The position numbers and the translations under genes were made by a program. The notes under the pieces are model-generated. The model had not been told where the DNA came from and made no database searches. It was given only the letters and a program-made list of their open reading frames with translations. Positions 8,193 to 16,487 of a DNA stretch of 17,645 nucleotides are shown here, piece after piece (position 1 is the first letter of the stretch; each line of letters begins with the position of its first letter). Location: NCBI GenBank assembly GCA_900766195.1, contig CAAFUN010000067.1, forward strand, positions 1 to 17,645, read 5' to 3'. This DNA comes from an uncultured Bacteroides sp. (lineage in GTDB: Bacteria > Bacteroidota > Bacteroidia > Bacteroidales > Bacteroidaceae).

Positions 8193-11100
8193 ATGAAAAA
8201 ACAAATATTAATAATATGTCTGCTTCTGCTATCTGTCTCCACCTTTGCACAACAGATAACGGTAAAGGGTATTGTAACTTCGGCTGCCGACAAAGAGCCA
8301 TTGATAGGTGTAACAGTAGCAGTGAAAGGGACTGGGAATGGTACTATCACTGGTATAGATGGAAATTACACGCTGGCAAATGTGCCAGCTAATGCAGTGT
8401 TGGTATACTCTTTTATTGGATATACGTCTCAAGAGGTAAGTGTATCAAGTCGCACCAATATTAATGTGACTTTAAAAGAAGCAAGTGAAGTATTGGACGA
8501 AGTGGTAGTCATTGGCTATGGTGCAGTTAAACGCAGCGACCTGACCAGCTCCATCTCTACCGTAAAAGGGAAAGAAATTACCGAAAGTATTACCGGTAAT
8601 GCGATGGATGCCTTACAGGGAAAAGTAAACGGTGTACAAGTAATTAGTGCCGGTGGTCCCGGTGCTGCACCTAAAGTCCTGATCCGTGGTGTAATGACTG
8701 TAAACGGCAGTAACCCCCTTTATGTAGTAGATGGTATGCCCGTAGGCGACAACATAAACTTCTTGAACAACAATGATATTGAGTCTATGGAGGTTTTAAA
8801 GGATGCATCAGCTGCCGCTATCTACGGTACACGTGCTTCTAATGGTGTTATTTTGATTACTACAAAAAAAGGTGCTGCCGGAAAGACAAACATTAATTTC
8901 ACTGCATCTGTTGGTTTCCAAACCATAAAGAAGCCTAAAATGGCTGGTATAAATGAATATAAAGAAGCATTCACTACACGTTATGTAAATGACAAAAGTG
9001 ACGTTAGATGGACTGACACAGGAGCCACTACTAATCCTGATGGAACAGATTGGTGGGATGAAGTGGTCCATAAGACAGCACTGATCAATAATTATTCATT
9101 GAATATTTCGGGAGGAACGGATAAGTTAATCTATAATTTCAGTTTAGGTTACTTCCGCAACAATTCACAATTTGATTATGGCTACTATGACAAGATAAAT
9201 ACTCGGCTAGGTATGGAATATAGCCTCAGTAAGTATGTAAAAATGGGTATTGAAATGGCTCCTCGTGTAGAATCATGGGATGATACACCTAATCTTTTTG
9301 GAGCATCAATGTCTATGGATCCTACTACTCCTATATTCAAGCCGAAAGATCAGTGGGTAGATAATATATTTAATAATTACGAACGGTCATACAACAATCA
9401 GACATGGAATCCTGTCGCTTCAATAGCACGTTCCAATGCACACTCCCGTGATATGGGTGCTATTGTAAATGGCTTCTTACAAATAAATCCCATTCAAAAA
9501 CTGACTCTACGCAGTTCTTTTGGTGTAAATGCGCACTTCCGTCGTTCGGACAACTTTACGCCTAAATTCTACATTGCTAATCTGGAAAAGTCTGATCTAA
9601 GCAATGCCTCTCGTGAGATGAATGAGTGGTTTGACTGGAACTGGACAAATACAGCAACCTATATGGATACCTTTGCTGAAAAGCATAACATCACTATCAT
9701 GGGTGGTTTTACAGCAGAACGCTTTGCTAACTTTAAAGCAAAAGCTCAACAAGATGATATACCCAATAATATGGATGTTATGCATGAAGTAAATGCAGGC
9801 ACACAGAATCAACGGGCAGAAGGTATCACAGGTTACAATACTCTAGCTTCCTTCTTAGGACGTGTACTTTACAATTATAATAACCGCTATTATCTGACAG
9901 CTTCCATTCGTGCTGACGGATCTTCCCGTTTCCCAGAAGGTAATAAATGGGCTTATTTCCCAGCAGTTTCTGCTTCATGGCGCGTCAGCAATGAAAGCTT
10001 CATGGAAGATCAAGCCATATTCGATAATCTAAAATTACGTGGTGGATGGGGCCGAGTTGGTAATCAAAATATTGATAATAGTGCTACCCTCACTTTGTTA
10101 GGAAAATCTGATTATGTTTTCGGCAGTACGCCCAGTCGTTTACCGGGTACAATGGTTTCAACCGTAGGTAATAATAAATTAAAATGGGAAACAGTGGAAG
10201 ACTGGAATATTGGTGCAGATATGTCATTCCTCAAATCTCGGTTGACTGCTACCTTTGAGTATTTCCAGAAGAAGTCGAAAGATATGCTTTACCAAAAGCA
10301 GAACATTTTTGCTAGTGGTTATCCCAGTTGGAACAGTGCAGTATGGATGAACATCGGAAGTTTAAAAGCCAGCGGATGGGAATTAAGTTTGAATTGGCAG
10401 GATAAGGTTGCCGATTTCCAATACAGCGTAGGAGTTAACTTATCTTCGGTAAAAAACAAAGCAGTTAAGTTCTCCGGTGACGGTCCCATCTGGACAGGCG
10501 GGTTCAATGGAGACCAGATCATACGCAATGAAGACGGTGGATACCTTTCACGTTTTTATGGCTATGTAACTGATGGTATCTTTCAAAACGAGACCGAAGT
10601 TAAAGCTCATACCAATGAATATGGACTTGCTATACAGAAAAATGCAAAACCGGGAGACCTCCGTTTTAAAGATTTGAATCATGATGGTATTTTGGATGAA
10701 AAGGATAAAACATGGATAGGTAATCCTTATCCGGATTTGATGATGGGATTAACCTTGGGAGCCAACTACAAAGGCTTTGACCTTACGGCTAACTTCTACG
10801 GCACGTTCGGTAATGACATCTTCAATATGACCAAAGGTTATTATTCGGGTGTAGGTGGCCAGAACGTCTGGGCAGGTACTCTACAGAAAGCATGGCATGG
10901 TGAAGGAACGAGTAATGACATTCCCCGTTTATCATACAACGACCTAAATCAAAATTACAAGCGTGTGTCGGACTTCTTTGTGGAAAATGGTTCATATATG
11001 CGCTGCAAACTGTTACAGTTAGGATATACTCTCCCTAAAAAATGGGCAGGTGGAACAAATTTACGACTTTCAATATCAGCTCAAAATCTATTTACAATCA

Positions 11101-11231
11101 CCAGTTACTCGGGCATGGATCCCGAACGTCCTCAGGTTGGTAATAACAACAGTGTGATTGAAACCGGTATTGATAACATAGCTTATCCAAGTCCCCGTAC
11201 ATTCTTGTTTGGCATTGATCTCAAATTTTAA
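8193..11231 (+). CDS. SusC-family TonB-dependent outer-membrane transporter
   Basis: A 1012-residue SusC/RagA-type transporter, a normal length for the family, which imports oligosaccharides across the outer membrane using TonB-ExbBD energy. Residues 1-20 are a signal peptide ending SVSTFAQ. Residues 22-98 are the carboxypeptidase-regulatory-like beta-sandwich of SusC proteins (VKGIVTSAADKEPLIGVTV to GNYTLANVPANAVL). The sequence DEVVVIGYG near 102-110 is the TonB-box region. The plug covers about 115-230 (VDGMPVGDN, MEVLKDASAAAIYGTRASNG, ILITTKKG). The rest is the 22-strand barrel, ending in the aromatic GIDLKF expected for barrel insertion. There is no separate N-terminal STN domain, so signalling to an anti-sigma factor is unlikely and an HTCS-type regulator is more plausible. 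The SusD partner starts 3 bp after the stop. Confidence 0.96.
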   Translation: MKKQILIICLLLLSVSTFAQQITVKGIVTSAADKEPLIGVTVAVKGTGNGTITGIDGNYTLANVPANAVLVYSFIGYTSQEVSVSSRTNINVTLKEASEVLDEVVVIGYGAVKRSDLTSSISTVKGKEITESITGNAMDALQGKVNGVQVISAGGPGAAPKVLIRGVMTVNGSNPLYVVDGMPVGDNINFLNNNDIESMEVLKDASAAAIYGTRASNGVILITTKKGAAGKTNINFTASVGFQTIKKPKMAGINEYKEAFTTRYVNDKSDVRWTDTGATTNPDGTDWWDEVVHKTALINNYSLNISGGTDKLIYNFSLGYFRNNSQFDYGYYDKINTRLGMEYSLSKYVKMGIEMAPRVESWDDTPNLFGASMSMDPTTPIFKPKDQWVDNIFNNYERSYNNQTWNPVASIARSNAHSRDMGAIVNGFLQINPIQKLTLRSSFGVNAHFRRSDNFTPKFYIANLEKSDLSNASREMNEWFDWNWTNTATYMDTFAEKHNITIMGGFTAERFANFKAKAQQDDIPNNMDVMHEVNAGTQNQRAEGITGYNTLASFLGRVLYNYNNRYYLTASIRADGSSRFPEGNKWAYFPAVSASWRVSNESFMEDQAIFDNLKLRGGWGRVGNQNIDNSATLTLLGKSDYVFGSTPSRLPGTMVSTVGNNKLKWETVEDWNIGADMSFLKSRLTATFEYFQKKSKDMLYQKQNIFASGYPSWNSAVWMNIGSLKASGWELSLNWQDKVADFQYSVGVNLSSVKNKAVKFSGDGPIWTGGFNGDQIIRNEDGGYLSRFYGYVTDGIFQNETEVKAHTNEYGLAIQKNAKPGDLRFKDLNHDGILDEKDKTWIGNPYPDLMMGLTLGANYKGFDLTANFYGTFGNDIFNMTKGYYSGVGGQNVWAGTLQKAWHGEGTSNDIPRLSYNDLNQNYKRVSDFFVENGSYMRCKLLQLGYTLPKKWAGGTNLRLSISAQNLFTITSYSGMDPERPQVGNNNSVIETGIDNIAYPSPRTFLFGIDLKF

Positions 11232-11234
11232 TTC

Positions 11235-12905
11235 ATGAAACAAATTATGAAACATATATTATTAATATTAACAGTGCTTGTCTCACTGACCTTTACGTCT
11301 TGCAATGACTTTCTGACAGAAGAGGTACGTGGACAACAAAATCTGGACACATACTTCCAGAATGTAGATGAAGCCAAATCCTTCATAACCGGTTGCTACC
11401 AAGCCATTACCTTTGGTGGTTGGTGGAATGTGAATACAGTGTGGTTGCTTTCCGAAATGTGTAGTGATGACGGATGGATGGGCAACACCACTCAAGATCA
11501 AGGTGAATACCTCTCATTAGCTCATTACCGAGGAACAGGACAAAGTAACGGTTCTATATCCAATTTCTGGCAATATCGTTACAAAGGCATCTTACGTTGT
11601 AACGTAGCTATTGAACGCATTGCAGCCTCACCTATATCGGACGAAGCTATGAAAAATCGCCTGATAGCAGAAGCACGTTTCTTGCGCGGATATTTCTACT
11701 TTGAATTGGTACGCAACTTTGGTGGTGTACCCTTAGTTAAAGGTTTCCTGATGCCCGAAAAGATACAAGGTATTAAGCGTGAATCTGCAGAGTCTGTATA
11801 TGCTTTCATCGAAGAAGACTTCAAGGCAGCAGCTGCAGTACTGCCACAACGTAGTAAATATGCATCTACTGATATGGGACGAGCCACACGTGGGGCTGCA
11901 TTAGGGTATCTTGGCAAAGTATACCTCTATCAAGAAAAGTGGGAGGATGCTTATAAAGTATTAAAAGAAGTGATCGATGAAAAAGAGTATAAGTTACTTA
12001 AAGACTTCGGTGACGTATGGAGTGTAGATCATAACAACAGCGAAGAGAGTCTCTTCGAAGTACAGTATATGTATGATGGCGTTTATGCTCTAGGTGGTGC
12101 ACTAACCGTGATTACCGGTGCACGCAGTGGTCCTGGTGATGGATGGTCTTGGGGACAACCCACTGCCAATCTGGAACAAGCTTATAAAGATGCAGGAGAC
12201 ACCGAACGTCTACGTTGGACTATTATCAAGAGCGGATGCACGGAAATTGCTGGTGAGAATCAATTTGACAAATTTATAGAGAACAGCCAAAATCTTCCTA
12301 AGTATCAAACATATATCGACAAGTATGGTTGGAATCCTAACTGCTACATTATTGATCCTGCCCAACATAAGTCAGCACGCATCGTTCGCAAATATTTCGT
12401 GCCCATCGAAAAGCGCCCGGAGGTGTACAATATCGACAAAATTCCATTGAATCATCGCTTACTACGCTATGCTGACGTATTGTTGATGTACGCTGAAGCC
12501 TGTAACGAACTAAATAAGGATACCGAGGCACAAACAGCTCTGAATGAAGTACGTGCACGTGTCAAGCTGAATGAAGTAACATCTACGGGAAACACATTGC
12601 GCTTAGCCATCCGCCAAGAACGTCGTCTCGAATTAGCATGGGAGCAAAATCGTCTTTTTGATATACGTCGTTGGACAGACACAAATGGCAAAAAAGTCAT
12701 AACCAACCTGATGGGTGAAAATGGTAGCTTTGTAAAGTACAACACCGATCCAGCTACTCGTGATCTCTTTGAGTGGGAGAATCAAGGTGAAGCCAGTGAC
12801 AAGGGTGCAACTTTTGATCCAGATCGTGACATGGTATTTCCCATTCCTCTATATGAAATCACAATGTCCAACGGTTCTATCACTCAAAACCCTGGTTGGA
12901 ATTAA
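11235..12905 (+). CDS. SusD/RagB-family nutrient-binding outer-membrane lipoprotein
   Basis: A 556-residue SusD-family lipoprotein that forms the lid over the SusC barrel and binds the incoming glycan. The lipobox TFTSC gives Cys23, followed by NDFLTEE, whose acidic residues fit surface export. The SusD hallmark EARFLRGYFYFEL lies near residues 145-157, with FGGVPLV just after. The second conserved helix RYADVLLMYAEACNE lies near 410-425, and the C-terminus ends QNPGWN as most family members do. The start at 11235 is used; an internal ATG four codons later (MKHILL) would also leave a complete signal peptide. Coupled to susC by a 3-bp gap. A hairpin terminator follows it at 12979. Confidence 0.95.
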   Translation: MKQIMKHILLILTVLVSLTFTSCNDFLTEEVRGQQNLDTYFQNVDEAKSFITGCYQAITFGGWWNVNTVWLLSEMCSDDGWMGNTTQDQGEYLSLAHYRGTGQSNGSISNFWQYRYKGILRCNVAIERIAASPISDEAMKNRLIAEARFLRGYFYFELVRNFGGVPLVKGFLMPEKIQGIKRESAESVYAFIEEDFKAAAAVLPQRSKYASTDMGRATRGAALGYLGKVYLYQEKWEDAYKVLKEVIDEKEYKLLKDFGDVWSVDHNNSEESLFEVQYMYDGVYALGGALTVITGARSGPGDGWSWGQPTANLEQAYKDAGDTERLRWTIIKSGCTEIAGENQFDKFIENSQNLPKYQTYIDKYGWNPNCYIIDPAQHKSARIVRKYFVPIEKRPEVYNIDKIPLNHRLLRYADVLLMYAEACNELNKDTEAQTALNEVRARVKLNEVTSTGNTLRLAIRQERRLELAWEQNRLFDIRRWTDTNGKKVITNLMGENGSFVKYNTDPATRDLFEWENQGEASDKGATFDPDRDMVFPIPLYEITMSNGSITQNPGWN

Positions 12906-12935
12906 TAGATATTCTTAAATAAGAGGAATACGAGA

Positions 12936-12959
12936 ATGATGAAAAACTTGAATCAATAG
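12936..12959 (+). other. Seven-codon mini-ORF before the attenuator hairpin
   Basis: ATGATG opens a short frame encoding MMKNLNQ and ending with TAG, 19 bp before the terminator-like hairpin. An A/G-rich stretch precedes it. Reading past the TAG gives VFTISFCRG and then another stop, which together look a little like a broken lipoprotein signal peptide. It may be a leader peptide, an eroded gene start, or chance. Nothing proves that it is translated. Confidence 0.2.
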
Positions 12960-12978
12960 GTTTTTACTATATCTTTTT

Positions 12979-13018
12979 GTCGCGGGTAGTTTATCATGGA
13001 TTATCCGCGACTTTTCTT
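12979..13018 (+). terminator. Hairpin with T-tract between susD and the first GH30 gene (attenuator-like terminator)
   Basis: The arms GTCGCGGGTA (12979-12988) and TATCCGCGAC (13002-13011) pair over ten positions with one G-T wobble, around a 13-nt loop, and are followed by TTTTCTT at 13012-13018. The stem is GC-rich in an AT-rich setting, which fits an intrinsic terminator. It lies 74 bp after the SusD stop and 15 bp before the next ATG. No strong promoter is visible between it and the GH30 start, so the GH30 genes are probably reached by partial read-through. Confidence 0.75.
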
Positions 13019-13033
13019 AAAAAACTGACTATA

Positions 13034-14635
13034 ATGAATATAAAATCTCTCTCCATAACCTTTCTGTCATTACTTACGATAGTGGCATGCAGTGATAACT
13101 CCCACTCCGAACTCGATGTGCCGATAGTACCTGGTCAACCGACCAACAGTGTGGAAAAATCGGTTACGGTAGATGCCTCTCAAACATATCAGACCATGGC
13201 AGGATTTGGAGCATCAGATTGTTGGACAACCTTCTATGTGGGAAAGTCATGGACAAAAAGCCGTGACAAAATCAGCGAGCTTCTTTTCTCTTCGAAGATA
13301 GAAGCCGGTAAGCCGTTAGGCATTGGACTCTCCATGTGGCGTGTGAATCTGGGAGGCGGTACATACGAACAGGGTGAAGCTAGTGGATTAGAAGATAAGT
13401 CACGTCGCGCCTCTTCTTATCTGACTAACGAAGGAACTCTAGATTTTTCTCGCAATGAGGGGCAACGTTACTTTCTGCAAAAAGCTAAGGAACAGGGATG
13501 CGAAAGTGTCGTATTATTCAGTAATACCCCCCCTGTGCAATACACATATAATGGTAAAGGTTTCTCTAACATGGGTAAGGTATCAAACCTAAAGACAGAA
13601 CACTATGATGATTTCGCCAATTACATGGCTAGTGTGACCAAGTACTATGTGAGTCAGGGTTATCCTGTGACTCACATTTCTCCGGTTAATGAGCCTCAGT
13701 ACAATTGGGATAACGGTCAGGAAGGAAGTGGTTGGACAAACGATGAAGTGGCACGCCTAGCACGCAAACTAGACGGTGCGTTGACTACTGCCGGACTATC
13801 CACTGATATTTTATTGGGTGAAGCTGCTGATTGGGAATATCTCTATAAAAGTAAAAATGATGCCAACCGAAGTAATCTGCTTTCCTCCTTCTTCACTGCC
13901 GGCTCATCGGCATACGTAGGTAATCTAGCTCACATAAAGAAACTCATTTGTGGACACAGCTATTGGACGGATGGAACATGGGACGGAATGCGCGATGTAC
14001 GTTCCCGTCTGGCACAGGCTGCCGAAAACTACGGTGTATCTCTTTGGCAAAGTGAATGGAGTATGCTGGGAGATGGTTATAATAGCTCCGAATTCAAAGG
14101 CTTCGATGCAGCTACAGAGATGGACATTGCACTTTATATGTCGAAAGTCATTCATAATGACCTCACAGTAGCAGGTGTATCATCATGGAGCTTTTGGACT
14201 TCAATGGATGTAGCTCGTTGGGGACATAAGAATCGCTTCTTGTTAGTATCACTCGTTCCTGCCGACGGTATTTTTGGCGATATAGAGAAAGAGGGAACAT
14301 TTCAAGCCACTCCTACTCTCTGGGTGCTCGGAAATTACAGTCGCTTTATTCGCCCAGGCTATCGCCGTATCAAACTAGCGCTAAATGAATCCCGCAGTTT
14401 CTTTGGATCGGCATGGATATCTCCAAAAGGTGATAAGATTGTTGCCGTTTATACCAATTTATCAGAGAAAGGGGTTCGTCTTAATGAAAGCCATATCGGC
14501 TGGAGTAGTGAAGCTAAAGCTATTACGACCTACACAACGACAAGCAGCAAGAATCTCGTAGAGAGTACAACTAACAACTCTCCTGTTATTTTAGACGCTG
14601 GAAGTGTTACTACAGTCCTCTATGATCTCAAGTAA
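13034..14635 (+). CDS. GH30-family glycoside hydrolase, lipoprotein (first of tandem pair)
   Basis: The start is set at the ATG at 13034, giving 533 residues. A longer frame from a TTG at 12977 was rejected because it would run through the terminator stem and put 19 residues before a perfect lipoprotein signal. The lipobox IVAC gives Cys19, followed by SDNSHSELD, whose acidic residues resemble a Bacteroides surface-export signal. After a linker to about residue 45, the GH30 barrel begins at MAGFGASDCW. ISPVNEPQYNW gives acid/base Glu220 and WQSEWSM gives nucleophile Glu341. LGNYSRFIRPG starts the side beta-domain, which continues to the end (AVYTNLSEKGV). It resembles the Glyco_hydr_30_2 (PF14587) group, which as I recall includes endo-beta-1,6-galactanases; the subfamily is not resolved. 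Probably a surface enzyme that cuts the polymer before import. Confidence 0.88.
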   Translation: MNIKSLSITFLSLLTIVACSDNSHSELDVPIVPGQPTNSVEKSVTVDASQTYQTMAGFGASDCWTTFYVGKSWTKSRDKISELLFSSKIEAGKPLGIGLSMWRVNLGGGTYEQGEASGLEDKSRRASSYLTNEGTLDFSRNEGQRYFLQKAKEQGCESVVLFSNTPPVQYTYNGKGFSNMGKVSNLKTEHYDDFANYMASVTKYYVSQGYPVTHISPVNEPQYNWDNGQEGSGWTNDEVARLARKLDGALTTAGLSTDILLGEAADWEYLYKSKNDANRSNLLSSFFTAGSSAYVGNLAHIKKLICGHSYWTDGTWDGMRDVRSRLAQAAENYGVSLWQSEWSMLGDGYNSSEFKGFDAATEMDIALYMSKVIHNDLTVAGVSSWSFWTSMDVARWGHKNRFLLVSLVPADGIFGDIEKEGTFQATPTLWVLGNYSRFIRPGYRRIKLALNESRSFFGSAWISPKGDKIVAVYTNLSEKGVRLNESHIGWSSEAKAITTYTTTSSKNLVESTTNNSPVILDAGSVTTVLYDLK

Positions 14636-14638
14636 TAG

Positions 14639-16237
14639 ATGAATAAGATTATTAGAATGACCATGATAAAAGTTTTTATTTCTTCTGTTTTACTGGTGCT
14701 TTATTCATGTACCACGTACAGCCAACCGGACATCACCTATACTATAATCCCGGAAAAGCCTTTGCAAACCATGGATGGTTTCGGTGCTTCGGATGCTTGG
14801 AGCATGCAGTTCATCGGACTTTGGCCACAAGAAAAGCAGGAACAAATAGCAGATTGGCTATTCAGTACAAATAATGATGCAAATGGACAACCTAAAGGAA
14901 TAGGCTTGTCCATATGGCGATTCAATATAGGTGCCGGAAGTGCCGAGCAAGGTGAAAAGAGTCAGATTGGTTCAAAATGGACGCGCACAGAATGTTTTCT
15001 GCAACCCGACGGTACATACAATTGGAATAAACAGCAAGGCCAACGAAACTTTTTACGCTTGGCTAAGGAACGTGGAGTGACACATTTCCTGGGATTTTTA
15101 AATTCACCTCCCGTATATTATACTCAAAACGGGCTGGCGACTAATACAGGAAGAGATGCTACATTAAACTTGAAAACCGACTGTTATGAAAAACATGTTC
15201 GCTTTATGGCGGACGTAATTCAAGGAATAGAGAAACATGATGGCATCAAGCTTAACTATATTTCTCCTTTCAATGAGCCGGACGGACATTGGAACTGGAT
15301 AGGACCTAAACAGGAAGGTACGCCCGCCACCAATCGCGAAGTGGCACGCATTGCACGGTTATTGAGCAAAGAGTTGACCGACAGGAAGATGGATACACGT
15401 ATTACCATCAATGAGTCGTCCGATTATCGCTGTATGTACGATACACACATGACGGACTGGCAACGCGGATACGAAATACAGTCCTTTTATAATCCGGACA
15501 GTGCAGCCACATACCTTGGTGACTTACCTAATGTGGCTCGTATAGTGTCCGGTCATAGTTATTGGACCAATACGCCATTGAGCAGTCTTCGCAATATCAG
15601 GCGCCAATTACGGGATACTCTTGACAAGTATCAAGTGGAATTTTGGCAAACGGAAACCTGTATCATGTCTAATGATGAAGAAATAGGAGGCGGACATAAA
15701 TTTGACCGAAGTATGAAAACTGCTTTATATGTGGCACGAATAATCCATCACGATATTGTATATGCCGGAGCACGCAGTTGGCAATGGTGGCGCGCAATAG
15801 GTGGAGATTATAAAGATGGACTGATCAGAGAATATAGTAACGACAACGGTCTAGATGGTCGTGTAGAAGATTCAAAACTCTTATGGGCACTCGGCAATTA
15901 CAGTCGGTTTATACGCCCGGGAGCGGTACGGCTAATGATTTCTACAACCGATAAAGCTGGAAAAAGTATAAGCGAAGGTGATACCGACCCCAAAGGAATA
16001 ATGTGCACAGCCTACAGAAACACGGATGGAAGTCGGGTCATGGTAGTCATTAATTACGCTGATACAAGTAAAACATTCCGCATAAGCAAAAATAGCGTTA
16101 CGCACGGCAAATGGCAAATCTATCAAACGTCAGACCAAGAAGGGGATAACTTAAGACCTACAGAGACCATAAATAGTGGAAAGAATATTGAGATACCCAA
16201 GCGTAGTATACTTACACTGCTACAATCCAATCCATAA
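14639..16237 (+). CDS. GH30-family glycoside hydrolase, lipoprotein (second of tandem pair)
   Basis: A 532-residue divergent paralogue of the preceding gene, starting 3 bp after its stop. The ATG at 14639 is used; ATGs at codons 7 and 9 also leave a complete signal peptide. The lipobox LYSC gives Cys24, followed by TTYSQPD, which lacks nearby acidic residues, so the protein may stay on the periplasmic side. Conserved blocks run in the same order as in its neighbour: MDGFGASDAW, GIGLSIWRFNIGAGSAEQG, SPFNEPDGHW (acid/base Glu213), FWQTETCIM (nucleophile Glu339), LGNYSRFIRPG and a C-terminal beta-domain. The region after the nucleophile differs strongly (SWQWWRAIGGDY here, SWSFWTSMDVARW in the first copy), so the substrate or cutting mode probably differs. 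Last PUL gene before the convergent terminator at 16395. Confidence 0.88.
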   Translation: MNKIIRMTMIKVFISSVLLVLYSCTTYSQPDITYTIIPEKPLQTMDGFGASDAWSMQFIGLWPQEKQEQIADWLFSTNNDANGQPKGIGLSIWRFNIGAGSAEQGEKSQIGSKWTRTECFLQPDGTYNWNKQQGQRNFLRLAKERGVTHFLGFLNSPPVYYTQNGLATNTGRDATLNLKTDCYEKHVRFMADVIQGIEKHDGIKLNYISPFNEPDGHWNWIGPKQEGTPATNREVARIARLLSKELTDRKMDTRITINESSDYRCMYDTHMTDWQRGYEIQSFYNPDSAATYLGDLPNVARIVSGHSYWTNTPLSSLRNIRRQLRDTLDKYQVEFWQTETCIMSNDEEIGGGHKFDRSMKTALYVARIIHHDIVYAGARSWQWWRAIGGDYKDGLIREYSNDNGLDGRVEDSKLLWALGNYSRFIRPGAVRLMISTTDKAGKSISEGDTDPKGIMCTAYRNTDGSRVMVVINYADTSKTFRISKNSVTHGKWQIYQTSDQEGDNLRPTETINSGKNIEIPKRSILTLLQSNP

Positions 16238-16394
16238 AAGAAAGAAAAGCATTGTTCTTGGAAGATTATCTGTCTTCCTACAGACTACGTCCTCTTATTA
16301 TTCAGTTCTTCATAAAGAAGAGTTAAAATTACTCTTGGATCATGTAGAACACATAAGAGAGACAACACAAAAAGGCTAAATAGAATTTTATAAA

Positions 16395-16440
16395 ATGACC
16401 CACGTTGCCGTACTTCTTGCAACGAGGGTCATATTTATTT
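16395..16440. terminator. Strong bidirectional terminator between convergent genes
   Basis: The arms ATGACCCACGTTGC (16395-16408) and GCAACGAGGGTCAT (16419-16432) are complementary at 13 of 14 positions, with one A-A mismatch, around a 10-nt loop. ATATTTATTT follows on the + strand, and the - strand also runs into a T-rich stretch (complement of 16385-16394). It lies 157 bp after the second GH30 stop and 55 bp past the stop of the - strand gene, so it can serve both. Confidence 0.88.
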
Positions 16441-16487
16441 CGGGGAATACATCCGGTGTAAACCCGTATAAATTATAGTAAAAATGA

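Noticed and set aside
12977..13033. Upstream TTG extension of the first GH30 gene by 19 codons
   Set aside because: It would run through the terminator stem and place extra residues ahead of a complete lipoprotein signal that starts at the ATG at 13034.
16270..16295. Small TCTGT/ACAGA hairpin after the second GH30 gene
   Set aside because: Only about five base pairs with no T-run; the much stronger hairpin at 16395 is the likely terminator.
16176..16379. Small + strand frame overlapping the GH30 end, with a fairly protein-like tail (about 16263-16379)
   Set aside because: It starts inside the GH30 gene, has no recognisable family, and most of it is out of frame with real coding sequence. 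A relic of another gene is possible but not supported.
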